Shown in pieces: positions 11,912 to 23,700 of a DNA stretch of 64,000 nucleotides. A program made the position numbers and the translations under genes. How positions within the stretch are numbered: position 1 is the stretch's first letter; every line of letters begins with the position of its first letter. The notes under the pieces were generated by a model that saw nothing but the letters and a program-made list of their open reading frames with translations, was not told where the DNA came from and did not search any database. This DNA comes from Isoetes taiwanensis (lineage: Eukaryota > Streptophyta > Lycopodiopsida > Isoetales > Isoetaceae). The DNA lies in contig JAJEKV010000040.1 of the NCBI GenBank assembly GCA_021234155.1, forward strand, positions 3,823,799 to 3,887,798. Reading direction: 5' to 3'.

Positions 11912-11963
11912 AATTTGACATAAAAAGTCCCTCAGGATGCTGTGGTGGTGCAGGTTTGGAAGG

Positions 11964-12101
11964 TTCATCCGGATGTTGTGTCTTCTTGTTTTGTGCGGTC
12001 TTGTTACCGGGTGCTGGCTATTCATGACACTCTGCCCCCTTCAGGCAAGTGGTCTCTGCAGCTTTCGGGTTCTCGATGGCGCTCGGTTTGAACGTGGACA
12101 T
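11964..12101. repeat. 138-bp direct repeat, left copy flanking the Copia element
   Basis: This piece of LINE A abuts the 5' LTR. It recurs as 17708-17845 directly after the 3' LTR, with only two C/T differences in 138 bases. A normal Copia insertion would duplicate about 5 bp. Confidence 0.9.
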
Positions 12102-12727
12102 TGTGAAGATATGTCAGGTTATATTATATGCATTGTTTAACAATGTTGCATGATAAGATTGTGCAGGTCCATGAAGTCATATGCAATATTGATCTATGAG
12201 AAGCAGTGGCAGTAGGTCAATAAGGAAGTATGAAGTCAATACTTGAAAAATTAGGTTGGTGGGCTGGTACTACCCGGACGTTGCTACACCCGCCAGAAAA
12301 CGTCAGATACCCCCAGCCCGCAGGTTTAGGGTTTTGCAAGTCAAAGTCAACGGATATTTTGGGAAACCTAAATTTATGGACGGCAAGACCTATCTACTCC
12401 GTATCTTTAGGCAAGTCGGTAGACTTTCCAGTATAAGGGGACGCACAATCTACAGAGGAAGGTGTGGACAATCAAAGGATTAAGATCTAGGAATGCCTAA
12501 TATGGCCCATACTAGCTTGGTTGATTGATCATAACTTGATTTAGATTTTGTGTGAAGTTCATAAGTGCACAAAGGAATTAGTGACCACAACTTGGCTTCC
12601 TTGGTGCTAGATTCTATTGTACTTAAAGACTAAGACATATTTTATTGTCGAGAATGGAGAGTTAAACTTTACATGTGTTTGTCTCATCCTTGCTATTGGA
12701 ATTATCTAAGGGTTCATTAATCTAACA
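12102..12727 (+). repeat. Copia 5' LTR, 626 bp
   Basis: It starts TGTGAAGATATG and ends TCTAACA, giving canonical TG...CA ends. It is followed at once by the primer-binding site. It is nearly identical to 17092-17709, apart from a few substitutions and small indels near 12138, 12475 and 12655. Confidence 0.95.
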
Positions 12728-12742
12728 GTGGTATCGAGCCTT
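12728..12742 (+). other. Copia primer-binding site, initiator-Met tRNA type
   Basis: GTGGTATCGAGCC follows the 5' LTR directly. It matches the usual TGGTATCAGAGC complement of initiator methionine tRNA with a small change, as in most plant Copia elements. Confidence 0.85.
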
Positions 12743-12759
12743 AAAATTCCAGTGCGGGG

Positions 12760-13873
12760 ATGTCAACGCGCTTTGGAGCAAATCTCCTTAATTCCATTGA
12801 GATATTTAAAGGAGATAGTGGCTTTCAGTTATGGAAGCAAAGTATAAAGGAGGTATTGGAATTTGAAAATCTATGGTATTTATGTGATGTAAATACAGCT
12901 GGTACAGCAGCAGGCACTGGGGATTCTAGTGGTGATTGTACAGGAGGACCTACTGCTAGTGCTAGCTCATTGCGGGGTGGTGCACCTGGCCGGATCTCAG
13001 TGCAGGGGAGGAGCTGCTAGTGCAAGTGTTGGTGGAGGTACCACCACGAGGACAAGTGCTGATGAGAAAACAAAAATTATGGAAGCTCAATCAATAATCA
13101 GCAGCAAAGGTTGAATGCTTGTGATTAAGTTAAAATTAAGAGGCAAATCTCCAGCAGACATGTGGAAGTATATGATTGAAAATTATGAGATTAAATCATC
13201 ATCTCAAATAGATGTTTTGGAAAAACAGCTAAGAAAGTTAAAGCTCTATGAAAGAGACAATATTACAGAATTTTTAGAGAAATTTGAGTCTATTATTGCT
13301 GACCTTGAAGGTGCAGGGGTTGTTCTTAATGATGACTACCAATTATTAGCTATTTCTAGAGTCAGTATCTCACAATGCACAACTTGCTACTCTGTTGAGG
13401 AATGTTGCGGTCCAAGGAGCATGCCATTAAGATGATTAAGTCTGCGAGTTTGAGCAAGGAAAGGATGCTGATGATGATGAGGCCAGAAGTCTTTGTATCT
13501 TTGGTAAAAAAGGTAAGAAATCTTATGATAAAGGGAAGATAGGTCCATGCTTTAAATGTAAATGTTATGGACATTTGAAGATAAATTGTCCCAAGCAAGA
13601 TAAAAGAAGTAGTCTGTTATAAGCTGTGAAGGAAAGGGTCACATGGCAAACAAGTGTCCAAGTCCAAAAAGAAATAAAGGAAAAGATAAGAAATATTTTG
13701 AGGGCAAGAGCGGAGGAGGAAGAAATAGTCCTAGCTTGAATGTGGTTAAAGAATCTGAGGAGGAAGAACTAGATGAAGATATAGAGGTAAATATCTCAAC
13801 CAATTGTTTTCAAAAGGAAAAATCTCATAACAAGAATGTTCTCATTTTAGATTCAGAGGTGAGAAATCGGTAG
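12760..13873 (+). pseudogene. Copia gag and protease region, broken
   Basis: The frame starts at ATG 12760 (MSTRFGANLLNS...FQLWKQSIKEVLEFE). A Gly/Ala-rich stretch and a UBN2-like capsid segment (about 13115-13340) follow. The first CCHC knuckle, CFKCKCYGHLKINC, is intact (about 13548-13590). The second, about 13614-13657, is disrupted by one extra A within CYSCEGKGH. An acidic EEEELDED linker leads to the protease site, where LILDS survives but the following Gly-Ala is lost. No functional polyprotein can be made. Confidence 0.85.
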
Positions 13874-14234
13874 CTTCAAGCTCAAGATTGTTGAAAAATT
13901 GCAAAGGGGAGCAAAAGGACATGTACAGTTCGGGGAATGGAGAGTTGAAACAAATTAAAGATAGTGGAATGCTTGAGTTGTTTGATTTGCAAGGGAAGAA
14001 AGTTATCTTGGAAAAAAGTATTATGTGTGCCTGGTCTTGTAAGGAATTTAATTTCCATTCTTGCTTGATTAGTAGATCTTGGCTATAAGGTTGTGTTTGA
14101 AAGATTGCAATGTAATGTGTTATATGAAAATAAAGTGAAGTTTATTGGCGGAAAAAATTGGGAATCTATTTGGTCTTGATAACATACATTGTGAACCAAC
14201 TTTGTTTGAATCTTGTAACTATGCCATCAGGTTG

Positions 14235-15564
14235 ATATATGGCATGGAAGGCTTGGTCATGCAAACTCCAAAGTCATTGAGTTATTATGTAAGAAAGGAT
14301 TCATAGAAGCGGTCTGAATCAATCTGGAAAAACTATATGTGTAGGATGTGCACTTGGCAAACATAATCGACTAGCCTTTAAAAGATCTAACAAAAGAGCA
14401 CAAGGTTTGCTGGATTTAGTTCACACTGATTTGTGTGGACCAATGAATATAACAGGGCTATCTGGAAAGAGATATTTCATGACCTTAATTGACGACTTTA
14501 GCAGACATACTCACATATATTGCTTGAAGACAAAACATAAGGCAATGGAAGTATTCAAACAATATGTAAATGAAGTTGAGACTGAAACTGGCAGAAAAAT
14601 CAAGTGTTTGAGGTCTGACAGGGGTGGAGAATTTATGTCAGGAGAGTTTAAACAATATTGTAAACTTAAGGGAATAAGACGACAACTTACATGTAGATAT
14701 TCACCTCAACAGAATGGAGTTGCAGAAAGAAAGAATAGAACTCTTCTCAATGCAGTGAGAAGTATGCTGAAATTCTCAGGGCTTCCAAATTTTCTATGGG
14801 AAGAGGCGGTTCAAGCAGCTGCCATGATTCAAAATAGTCTGCCATCTGTAAGTATACAAGGGGCAATCCCTGATATGCTTTGGTCAGGGAAAACAATAGA
14901 GTACAATAAGCTAAGAATATATGGGTGCTTAGCATACACTCATATTCCTGAAGAGCTCAGGAAGAAATTAGATGACAGAGCCATGATTACATATCTAGTT
15001 GGATATGACAAACAATCTAAGGCATTTAGGTTATATAATCCAAGCACTAGAAAAATTGTGGTAAGTAGAGATGTAACCTTTGATGAATCTCAGGTTTATA
15101 AAGTGCTGATCAAGGAGAATAAACAGAAGGAGGTTGCTGAAAGCATAATTAATGCAGATAATGCTGAAAATGATATGACTAATATCAAAATGATTGATAA
15201 TGATGATGATATATTAGATGATCAGCAAATCAGTGGTGCAGGGACTGAGGAGAACATTAATGAAGGAGGAGGTGATTCTGAAGAAGTGCAGCTGCCAAAT
15301 CCAGAGTTCACAGCTGAGCCATCTGAGCCTGTAACTATTGTTGACTTACCTCAAAAGAAGAAAAGAGCTACTGAAGTAGAGAAGCTGCAACAAGCAAATA
15401 TAAAAATTGATCCCTTAGTCCATGGTCGAACAACTCGAGGTAAGAGTAAAAGAATTCAGAATATAGAAGGTGAATTGGATAGTGTATTTGAGATTTTAGC
15501 CCACTTAGATCCAGAAATCCCAAATACATATGAAGATGTATTAAACTTCAATGAGAAAAGGTAA
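14235..15564 (+). pseudogene. Copia integrase region
   Basis: The zinc-binding part shows WHGRLGH near 14240 and CVGCALGKH near 14340. A long open frame, 14407-15564, carries the core with the catalytic triad: the Asp of HTDLCG, the Asp of RSDRGGEF and the Glu of NGVAERKNRT. The C-terminal GYDKQSKAFRLY module and an acidic linker follow. The core is intact in this frame but is separated from gag by stops and shifts. Confidence 0.9.
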
Positions 15565-17084
15565 ATGGATAAACGCTATGAATGAGGAGATGGATTCATT
15601 TCATAATACTAAAACATATGAGCTTGTTGATAGACCTTGTGGGAAAAATATTGTAGGTAACAAGTGGCTATTCAGAATAAAAGCAGGTGTGGATGGGAAG
15701 ACACCTAGATACAAAGCCAGATTGGTTGCCCAAGGGTTCTCCACGAAAAAAAAAAGGTCAGGACTTTGATGAAACCTTCTCTCCATTAGTGAAAATGAAT
15801 AGCATTAGGATGTTATTGGCAATTGCAAATGCTTGTGATTTAGAAGTACATCATATGGATGTAAAGACTGCATTTTTGAATGCAACCTTAGAAGAAGAAA
15901 TCTTTATGAAGCAGGCTCCAGGATTTGAACAGGGAATTGACAAAGTTTGGAAGCTCAATAGAGCAAATATATGGGTTGAAACAGTCTCCTAAGTGAATGG
16001 TATAAGTGTATGGATGGGTTTCTACGAGAGCATGAATTTATTAAATTAGATAATGATGGAAATCAGTATAAATTCCAAATGATGGGGAAGAATGGTGTAT
16101 CATAGCATTGTATGTTGATGATAATATTATGGTAGCAAAAGGGACAACTTGCTTGAATATGTGCAAGGAATTGCTAAAACAAAGATTTGAAATGACCCAC
16201 TTAGGTGAGTTGAAGAACTTCCTAGGAGTTGAAATGAGCGAGAAATAGAGCAGAAGGCATAATAATGCTTACTCAAAAGAAACAAATTCTAGACATGTTG
16301 AAGAAATTTAATATGCAAGATTGTAAAGCTTGCAAAACTCCTGCAGTACCTGGTTGTAAATTGTCTGAGAGCATGTGTCCAAAAGATGAAATTGAAAGAG
16401 AGGAGATGCAAGCGTTACCATCTGAGATCATTAATTGGATGCTTAGCATATGTGGCCAATTGCACAAGGCCTGATATTGCACATAGTATTAATATCTTAA
16501 GTAGATATAATACTGATCCTGGTAGAGATCATTGGACTGCTGCAAAAAGAGTCCTAAGATATTTAAAGGGAACTATTGAAGAAGGAATTAAATACACTAC
16601 AGATAATTTAATTCTTGAAGGTTTTTGTGATGCAGATTGGGGAGGGGATGTAGATACCAGAAAATCAACTTCAGGATATCTAGTCATGTTAGGAGGTGCA
16701 CCCGTATCCTGGAAATGCAAAAAACAATCTGCCATAGCCATGTCTAGTGCAGAGGCAGAATATGCTGCTGCCACTTTATGCTCAAAAGAGATCGTTTGGG
16801 AAAGAAGACTGATTATAGAGCTAGGGTTTGAGCAACCATTGGCTACAAAAGTTTGGTCAGACAGTACAAGTTGTATAGCATTGTCAAAAAATCCAGTTCT
16901 ACATGAAAGGACTAAACATATAGAACTAGAAATGCACTTTATTAGAGATGCTGTCAGAAAGAAATTGGTAAGTATCTTATATTTAAGAACAGAAGAGCAA
17001 CTAGCAGATATACTTACAAAGTCACTGGCAGAACGGAGGTTTAATTATCTGAAAGGCAAAATAATGCATATAAATATAACATGA
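15551..17084 (+). pseudogene. Copia reverse transcriptase and RNase H, frameshifted
   Basis: Reverse transcriptase starts near WINAMNEEMDSF (15565) and continues with KARLVAQGF. A run of ten A residues near 15747 shifts the frame. MDVKTAFLN (about 15858) and the YVDD active site (16111-16122) follow in shifting frames. RNase H, about 16440-17084, has CDADWGGD, SSAEAEY, the DSTS catalytic site and HIELEMHF. It ends with LADILTKSL before the polypurine tract. Confidence 0.9.
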
Positions 17085-17091
17085 AGGAGGA
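17081..17091 (+). other. Copia polypurine tract
   Basis: ATGAAGGAGGA immediately precedes the 3' LTR, the expected plus-strand primer. Confidence 0.85.
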
Positions 17092-17709
17092 TGTGAAGAT
17101 ATGTCAGGTTATATTATATGCATTGTTTAACAATGTTGCATAATAAGATTGTGCAGGTCCATGAAGTCATATGCAATATTGATCTATGAGAAGCAGTGGC
17201 AGTAGGTCAATAAGGAAGTATGAAGTCAATACTTGAAAAATTAGGTTGGTGGGCTGGTACTACCCGGACGTTGCTACACCCGCCAGAAAACGTCAGATAC
17301 CCCCAGCCCGCAGGTTTAGGGTTTTGCAAGTCAAAGTCAACGGATATTTTGGGAAACCTAAATTTATGGACGGCAAGACCTATCTACTCCGTATCTTTAG
17401 GCAAGTCGGTAGACTTTCCAGTATAAGGGGACGCACAATCTACAGAGGAAGGTGTGGACAATCAGGCGGATTAAGATCTAGGAATGCCGGAATATGGCCC
17501 ATACTAGCTTGGTTGATTGATCATAACTTGATTTAGATTTTGTGTGAAGTTCATAAGTGCACAAAGGAATTAGTGACCACAACTTGGCTTCCTTGGTGCT
17601 AGATTCTATTGTACTTAAAGACTAAGACATATTTTATTGTCGAGAATGAGAGTTAAACTTTACATGTGTTTGTCTCATCCTTGCTATTGGAATTATCTAA
17701 GGGTTCATT
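17092..17709 (+). repeat. Copia 3' LTR, lacks last 9 bp
   Basis: It begins TGTGAAGATATG like the 5' LTR and runs to GGGTTCATT. There the 5' LTR would continue AATCTAACA. Instead the 138-bp repeat of LINE A starts, overlapping by two bases (TT). Confidence 0.95.
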
Positions 17710-18072
17710 CATCCGGATGTTGTGTCTTCTTGTTTTGTGCGGTCTTGTTACCGGGTGCTGGCTATTCATGACACTCTGCCCCCTTTAGGCAAGTGGTCTC
17801 TGCAGCTTCCGGGTTCTCGATGGCGCTCGGTTTGAACGTGGACATGGATCTCACTTCCTCCACCGAAGGTTAGGGTGCTTCTGTGGCAGGTGGTGCACCG
17901 CTGTATCGTGGTGAATGCCCTTTTGACTCAGTTTAGGCCGGGTGTGAGCCCTCTCTGCCCTTGTTGTGGCCTTCATCGTGAGACTGTGGAGCATTGTCTG
18001 GTTTTATGCCCTCACTTGCAGGCTGTCTGGGATTGGGTCAGGGCTCTGTTTCAGGTGAGATTGACTAGCCAG
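17708..18072 (+). pseudogene. LINE A ORF2 C-terminal zinc-binding region
   Basis: 17708-17845 repeats the DNA left of the Copia element, and LINE A then continues. The translation shows VLLWQVVHRCIVVNAL and CPCCGLHRETVEHCLVLCPH, the reverse-transcriptase zinc-binding (zf-RVT) pattern with paired Cys and a His/Cys. The reading continues after the LINE B insertion at 24930 as QLLLHVYPGAWPLLRQ. Confidence 0.8.
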
Positions 18073-18142
18073 AGGAGGAAAATGAACGTTGAGCGCCAGC
18101 GCCCTAGAACGTCCACGCTACTGGGAGAACTTCCTAGCCCCG

Positions 18143-18493
18143 ATGGATGAGGCTTTGCTCGAAGCTGTTCTCCAGGGGCTGGGAATTGTCCATATCCCAG
18201 TGGAAATTCAAGATTCAGTATTAGTCATTGAGAATTTGATTAGAGAAGCAGTAGAATCGAATTCTAGGATAGGTTTCTGTAGATCTGCGTTCAACTCCTT
18301 CTTTCTGTGCATTCTTTGTTTTGACAGATCTGGGTCTCTACGAGTGGCAGCCCACAACTCCCAGCCTTATATCGGTCTTGGGAATAGATATGAGAGGAAT
18401 TTGTTTATGATGAGCGTTCCATTGGAATTTGGGGTGGAACCAATTTATCAGTGGGCTGCCTTCTTCGACCTCCAGCCATCACAACATATCTGA
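18143..18493 (+). CDS. LINE B leader frame, 116 aa, unrecognised
   Basis: An ATG-initiated frame lies 70 bases into the element and ends 315 bases before ORF1. The predicted protein is acidic at its start (MDEALLEAVLQGLG) with a Cys/Phe-rich middle (FFLCILCFDRSGSLR). A leader ORF is not standard in plant L1 elements. It may be part of an older ORF1 5' extension, a regulatory upstream frame, or chance. I recognise no domain. Confidence 0.3.
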   Translation: MDEALLEAVLQGLGIVHIPVEIQDSVLVIENLIREAVESNSRIGFCRSAFNSFFLCILCFDRSGSLRVAAHNSQPYIGLGNRYERNLFMMSVPLEFGVEPIYQWAAFFDLQPSQHI

Positions 18494-18807
18494 GATCTAG
18501 ACGTGGTGGTGTGGAGATTCCTAGTTTCTAATTAGATTAGATCTGTCTTGGGCTCTGTGTCAGTTCTGGGGCCCGTCAAACAAGGTCTTTTTAGGATTAA
18601 TCTATTTGGGATTTTGATAGTACGGCCTGTCAGCTTTTATGTCATATCTGGGGAATTATCTCGGGGGATGCGGAAAGACATCAAGTGCAGTTATCTTTGA
18701 TTTTGGAAAAATTGGGGAAAGGAAGTCAAGGTTACAGTCGGCTTTCTGGTAACGGTTATTCCTTCTTCTGTCTTGACGGAGAGCACAGGTAGACATAGTC
18801 GAGATCG

Positions 18808-20733
18808 ATGGCTAGCACCAAAACAAAGGCTGGTAGCTCCAACCAGAATTGGAGTATAGAGGATGAAGAATGGACGCAGATTTTCTGGCTAGAGGATAGG
18901 CGAGATAAGGCTTGGAGTGTGCTTAAGGAAATTTACACGGGCTTGGAGATAATCAGGGATCAGCAAAGGGCAGCGGCTTTCTGCATGGGGGTAAATGAAG
19001 AGATAGGCATTGTGGCCTGCAAGGAGAAACTGAAGGTGATTGATAAAGACTATATGGACGGAAGGGCGAATGATAGAGACTGGGTTTGGAACACATTCGG
19101 TTTTGTGCAAGAAATGGATAATACCCTCTATAAACTCATCACGGTGAAGCAAGGCCACTCTGAAACGGATTGCTGTAGCCTGAAAAACAGTATATTTAGA
19201 ACTTTCATGGATGAACTGTTATCAAAGGTAAAGAACCTCATAATTGTTTGGGATGGGTTGAAGGAAGGATCCAAGGCAAGTATCAGGTTAATCAAAAGAT
19301 GGGAAGAGGCGGAGGATCATGTGATAGAAAGGCAACGGAAATCATTCAAATCGGGACTCGCCATGGACCAGTCTATAGAAGGGATATCCACCTCTCTGGA
19401 AGTTCATCAGCTCAGAAGAAAGAAGCAGGCGAAAACCTGTGAGATCAAGGATTCAAATGGGTTTTTCAACCCCATGGAGGTCAACTTATGTGATTGCGGT
19501 AATTGTGAAGAGATCAAGCTTTCCAACCTGAACCTGACAAAAACGAAGATTGGGGAGAACAAGATCACCAATTCCATCCCGGTAATAGGGAAGAACGACA
19601 AAGCAAAAGGTGTGATCTCTCCCCCATCATATAAAAATATTCTTTTAGGGAAAAAGCCGGCTTCTTCTACTAACCCCGGGAGGGAGAATGTTAGTAATGG
19701 TGATTTTATTGATTTGTTTGGTGTGCCTGATTCTTCAGCTACTAACATCTTCTCCAAGAAAGGTCTCTTGATTCACTTCCCGCGTAAATGCCCTGCTCAG
19801 GGGGACATTAAGGCCTGGATAACCAAATCCCAGCACATTCCGATCATGTCGATCCTCAAGCTAGATAGTAAAACCTTCCAGATTGTGTGTAGGGATGAGG
19901 TCTGTGTTGATTACATTTTAAAGAGGAAGCTGGACTACATTGCTAATTCCCCTTTTTACATCATGAAGTGGAGTCCAGAATTCATTCCGGGTTCAGAAAG
20001 GGAGATCAGAACATCTACTTGGATTACTTTTCCTAATCTCCCTCCAGCTTTTTGGACTCGCACTCACTTATTGACCCTCTCTGAGAATTTGGGGGAAGTT
20101 ATAGATATCAATATCCCTCAAATTAACTTCCCTTCTGTGTGTATCTCCAAAAAAATCAACTCTGAATGGAGAAAAAAGATTAAAACAAGAGTGAAAATCA
20201 ATGAATATCTGGAGATCACTGTTAATTATTCCAAATGGCCAGTCCCTGGGTTGGATAATAATGAAGCTCCCCCCCAGAAGCTCAAGCAGATTTGGATGCC
20301 AAAAAAGATGAAGGAGAAGGGGGGTGATAAGGATTCTGTAATGCCAGCCCATTTTAATGATCAGAAGATCCTAGGGGACAAAATGGAGGTGTCTAATATG
20401 GTTTGTGATCATAAGGATTACATTGATACCCCTAGGGTGGAAATTAAAGAAAACATGGTTCTATTTTTAAAAAACATTAACATGTCAGTGAGGATTGACA
20501 CAGGGGACTTCATTTTTTCGGTGCCGGACATTCCAGACTTATTGATTCAAAAAAAAGAGGCAGATATTTTGGATAAAATTGAGGGGATTCTGGATACTGA
20601 AGATAAAGGCTGGAAAGTCGTTGATAAAAGAAAGGGCAGAGGTAAAAAGAAATTTTATAATGGACCGTGCAGAACTAGCCCGAGAAAGCAAACCATCCAA
20701 GCTCGAATAGAGTACGGTAAGTATAAAGTCTGA
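18808..20733 (+). CDS. LINE B ORF1 protein, 641 aa
   Basis: This is a complete frame starting MASTKTKAGSSNQNW. The N-terminal third is charged and helical. A middle region, about residues 300-480 (GLLIHFPRKCP, then VCVDYILKRKLDYI, MKWSPEFIPG, WITFPNLPPAFW), resembles the DUF4283-type RNA-binding domain of plant LINE ORF1 proteins; this family call is tentative. The C-terminus is Lys/Arg-rich (KGRGKKKFY). No CCHC knuckle is seen. Its likely role is to coat element RNA. The stop TGA overlaps the ORF2 ATG in TGATG at 20731-20735. Confidence 0.8.
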   Translation: MASTKTKAGSSNQNWSIEDEEWTQIFWLEDRRDKAWSVLKEIYTGLEIIRDQQRAAAFCMGVNEEIGIVACKEKLKVIDKDYMDGRANDRDWVWNTFGFVQEMDNTLYKLITVKQGHSETDCCSLKNSIFRTFMDELLSKVKNLIIVWDGLKEGSKASIRLIKRWEEAEDHVIERQRKSFKSGLAMDQSIEGISTSLEVHQLRRKKQAKTCEIKDSNGFFNPMEVNLCDCGNCEEIKLSNLNLTKTKIGENKITNSIPVIGKNDKAKGVISPPSYKNILLGKKPASSTNPGRENVSNGDFIDLFGVPDSSATNIFSKKGLLIHFPRKCPAQGDIKAWITKSQHIPIMSILKLDSKTFQIVCRDEVCVDYILKRKLDYIANSPFYIMKWSPEFIPGSEREIRTSTWITFPNLPPAFWTRTHLLTLSENLGEVIDINIPQINFPSVCISKKINSEWRKKIKTRVKINEYLEITVNYSKWPVPGLDNNEAPPQKLKQIWMPKKMKEKGGDKDSVMPAHFNDQKILGDKMEVSNMVCDHKDYIDTPRVEIKENMVLFLKNINMSVRIDTGDFIFSVPDIPDLLIQKKEADILDKIEGILDTEDKGWKVVDKRKGRGKKKFYNGPCRTSPRKQTIQARIEYGKYKV

Positions 20734-23700
20734 TGGATAGGAATATAGATTGTATTACCTGGAATCTCCAGGGTCTCAATAACAGCATGAAAAGGGATAG
20801 ATTAAAGGTATGTCTTTCCTCCCTTACCCCTGATTTTCTTTTCATCCAAGAACATAAGATTCACGATGCGGATCATGCGACCATTCTAAGTAGATCCCTT
20901 CCTCCTAATCTCAAGGTTTGGTCTATTCCTGCCAAGGACTCCTCTGGAGGTATTGCCATGGCATGGAATGACAATTTGAACCTGTCTGACACGTATATGA
21001 TTAATGGGAATGATGGTAGGTGGCAGATTCTTTTATGTACCTGTTTCAAGATTAGACTTGCTCTAGTTAATATCTATGCTTTTAACAATCCAGGGGATAG
21101 AGTTGATGTTTGGCGTAAGGTTAAAATTAGCCTGGACAACTTAGAATTTGATGATTGTATCTTAGGGGGAGATTTAAATATGGTAACTAACAGCTTTATG
21201 AAGAACAAAAATTTTAGGCCTCTGGGGAAGCAGGAGAAGGCAGTTTGGTCAGACCTAATCCGAGGGCATAATCTAACTATGGCCAGAACCAAAGCCAACT
21301 CTTATAGTTGGACAGACAAAAGGGTGGATCCAACGTTATGTCTCCATGATAGGTTTTACTTATCCGAGAATCTGTGGAATCAAAGTAACAGAGTAAATAA
21401 TCTGGAAGGCTACACCCTCTCGGATCACTTCCCTCAGCAGCTGAGGATTTTGGCTGCTAATAATGTCAGAAAGAGGAGGACATATTTCAAGCTCAATACT
21501 AACCTTCTTGAGCATGAGGAGTTCATGACTAGGTTCCAGCAAGTCTTAGATAATCATCCCAAACCAAATGGTAGTACAGGGTGGATGCATTGGTGGATTC
21601 ATTTGTCCAAGGCTATCAAAATTTGGTTTAAAGAATGGGGAAAATCTGTGCACGCTCAAAAAACAGCTCATTTACAGGATTTGAGGAATAGGCTCCCATA
21701 TGCCAGGGATGTAGACAAGGATGGGATTCGGTCAGAAATTGAAAGAGAGGAGATAAGAATAGCTGAGGGGTGGAAGCTGAAAGCCAAAATTAGGGAAATT
21801 AAGCATGACGAGAGGAGTAGTTCCAAATTCTTTTTTGTCAAAGCCAAAGGTAGAGCGAAGAGGAACCATATTTTTGAGATCAAGGTTGGGAATGATGATA
21901 TTTCGAATGTAGATCAGATAAAGGTGGCTGCTGCAAATCACTTTAAAAATATCATGGGCACTAATCAGGACAGCCAGCTGCAGGCTATGGACAGGTTCAT
22001 CAACCTTCAAGCTAAGGTTAACCCTGTTGACAACTCAGATATTGAGAAACCTTTCTCTGCGGCTGAATTGTTTAGTATTGCCAAGGATATGGAAAAAGGC
22101 AAAAGCCCGGGTCCAGATGGGCTCCCTGTTGAGTTCTACATTAAAACTTGGCCTATTCTCGGAGATAGTATTGCATGCCTGGCCAATGAGTTCAGGGACC
22201 GTAAATGTATGGATGCAAGGATAAATACTAGTCTGATCACGCTCATCCCTAAAATTGAGGTACCTGTTACCTTCTCGGATTATAGGCCCATTTCCCTTTC
22301 CAATGTAGTGTATAAACTGATTTCTGGTGCTGTTGCTAAGAGATTGAAGTTGGTTTTGGAAAAGATTATTAGCACATCCCAGGCAGCCTATCTGAAGGAT
22401 AGATTTATTTTAGATAATGTGGTTACAGCGATTCTTGGGCTGAATTGGGCTAAGGACACAAAACAGGATATTGCTCTTATTAAGCTTGATATTACTAAAG
22501 CCTTTGACTCTGTAAGCTGGAATTTTCTTTTCAAATGCTGTAAAGCCTTAGGATTCTCCAATGAGGTAATTCTCCTTTTTAAAGCAATTCTTTCTAACTC
22601 TAGATCTTCTGTTTTAATTAATGGGGAATGTGGACCATTCTTCCCCCTGCTGAGGGGAGTCAAACAAGGTTGTCCATTAGCCCCATTCCTCTTCCTTATT
22701 GTCATGGAGGCCCTTCACAGCAAACTGGAGGAAGCCAAAAGTACTAATTTGATTCAAGGCCTCTCCCTTCCAGGAAATGGAGGCTTGGATCAGATTTTGA
22801 ATGGGCATTTTGCAGATGATACATTCCTGCTCATCTTGATGGATAACAGATCACTCATCAACACTCAGGCCATACTGGAAGAATTTGGGGAAGTTTCGAG
22901 ATGTAAGATCAACCCTTTGAAATCTAAGATTGTGGCCAAAGACCAGGTAAAAGGAGAGCAAACGGCTGCTCTCATGGGCTGTAAGTATATTCTACCAACT
23001 ACCTCTTCCAAAATTTTAGGTGTCCCTATGGCCTTAAAAGGTAGTCCCTCCGATATATGGGCAGACATCATTGAGAAATTTCAGAGGAAGGTGGACAGTC
23101 TGAATTCCAAGTACATCTCTAAACAAGGCAGGGCCATAATTGCTAATTTTGTCATTTTCTCTTCTCATGTCTACCAGTCAGCGGTTATCCTGGCTCCTAA
23201 GAAAGTATCCTCCAAGCTCCAGAGTATTATAGGTAGGTTTATTTCTTGCGGGCAGAATAAGAGGTGCTGGACTCCGGTGTCTATGAAGGAGTGCTGTAAG
23301 AGCAAGAAGTCAGGTGGATTGGGTGTAATCAATATCGAAAAACAGGGGATTGCCTTGGCTGCCAAATATTTCTTTAAGGCTGCTCATGACAAGATCAATC
23401 ACCCGATTTCTAAAATCATCAGGCACTATTTAACCAGATGTCACCCCTATGGTTGGAGAAATGTGAAGATGAGTCTTCCCCATGCTATCTATTTTCCCTT
23501 TACTGTCCCAAATTCCATACCGGGCCTCATTAAAAAGTGGATTAGGGCATGGAATCTGGTAAAAGGGATGTTCACTTGGAAGGAGGGGTTATCTCTAGAT
23601 CAGTCCATATTTTGGAATCCAGCTCTACTCACGAATAATCCCTCTCTTTGTCTGGCCTGCCATTTCCCGGATCAAGCTAAACTATGGGATAATAAAGGTA

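Larger units (their letters stand above)
12102..17709 (+). mobile_element. Copia LTR retrotransposon, 5.6 kb, defective
   Basis: Both LTRs, primer-binding site, polypurine tract and all Copia domains in the order gag, protease, integrase, reverse transcriptase, RNase H are present. The integrase-before-RT order defines Copia. Reading frames are broken by single-base indels, for instance in the second zinc knuckle, at an A-run near 15747, and at about 16420. The LTRs differ at only a handful of positions, so insertion was recent. The 3' LTR lacks its last nine bases, and the flanks are a 138-bp direct repeat instead of a short target duplication. Confidence 0.95.
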
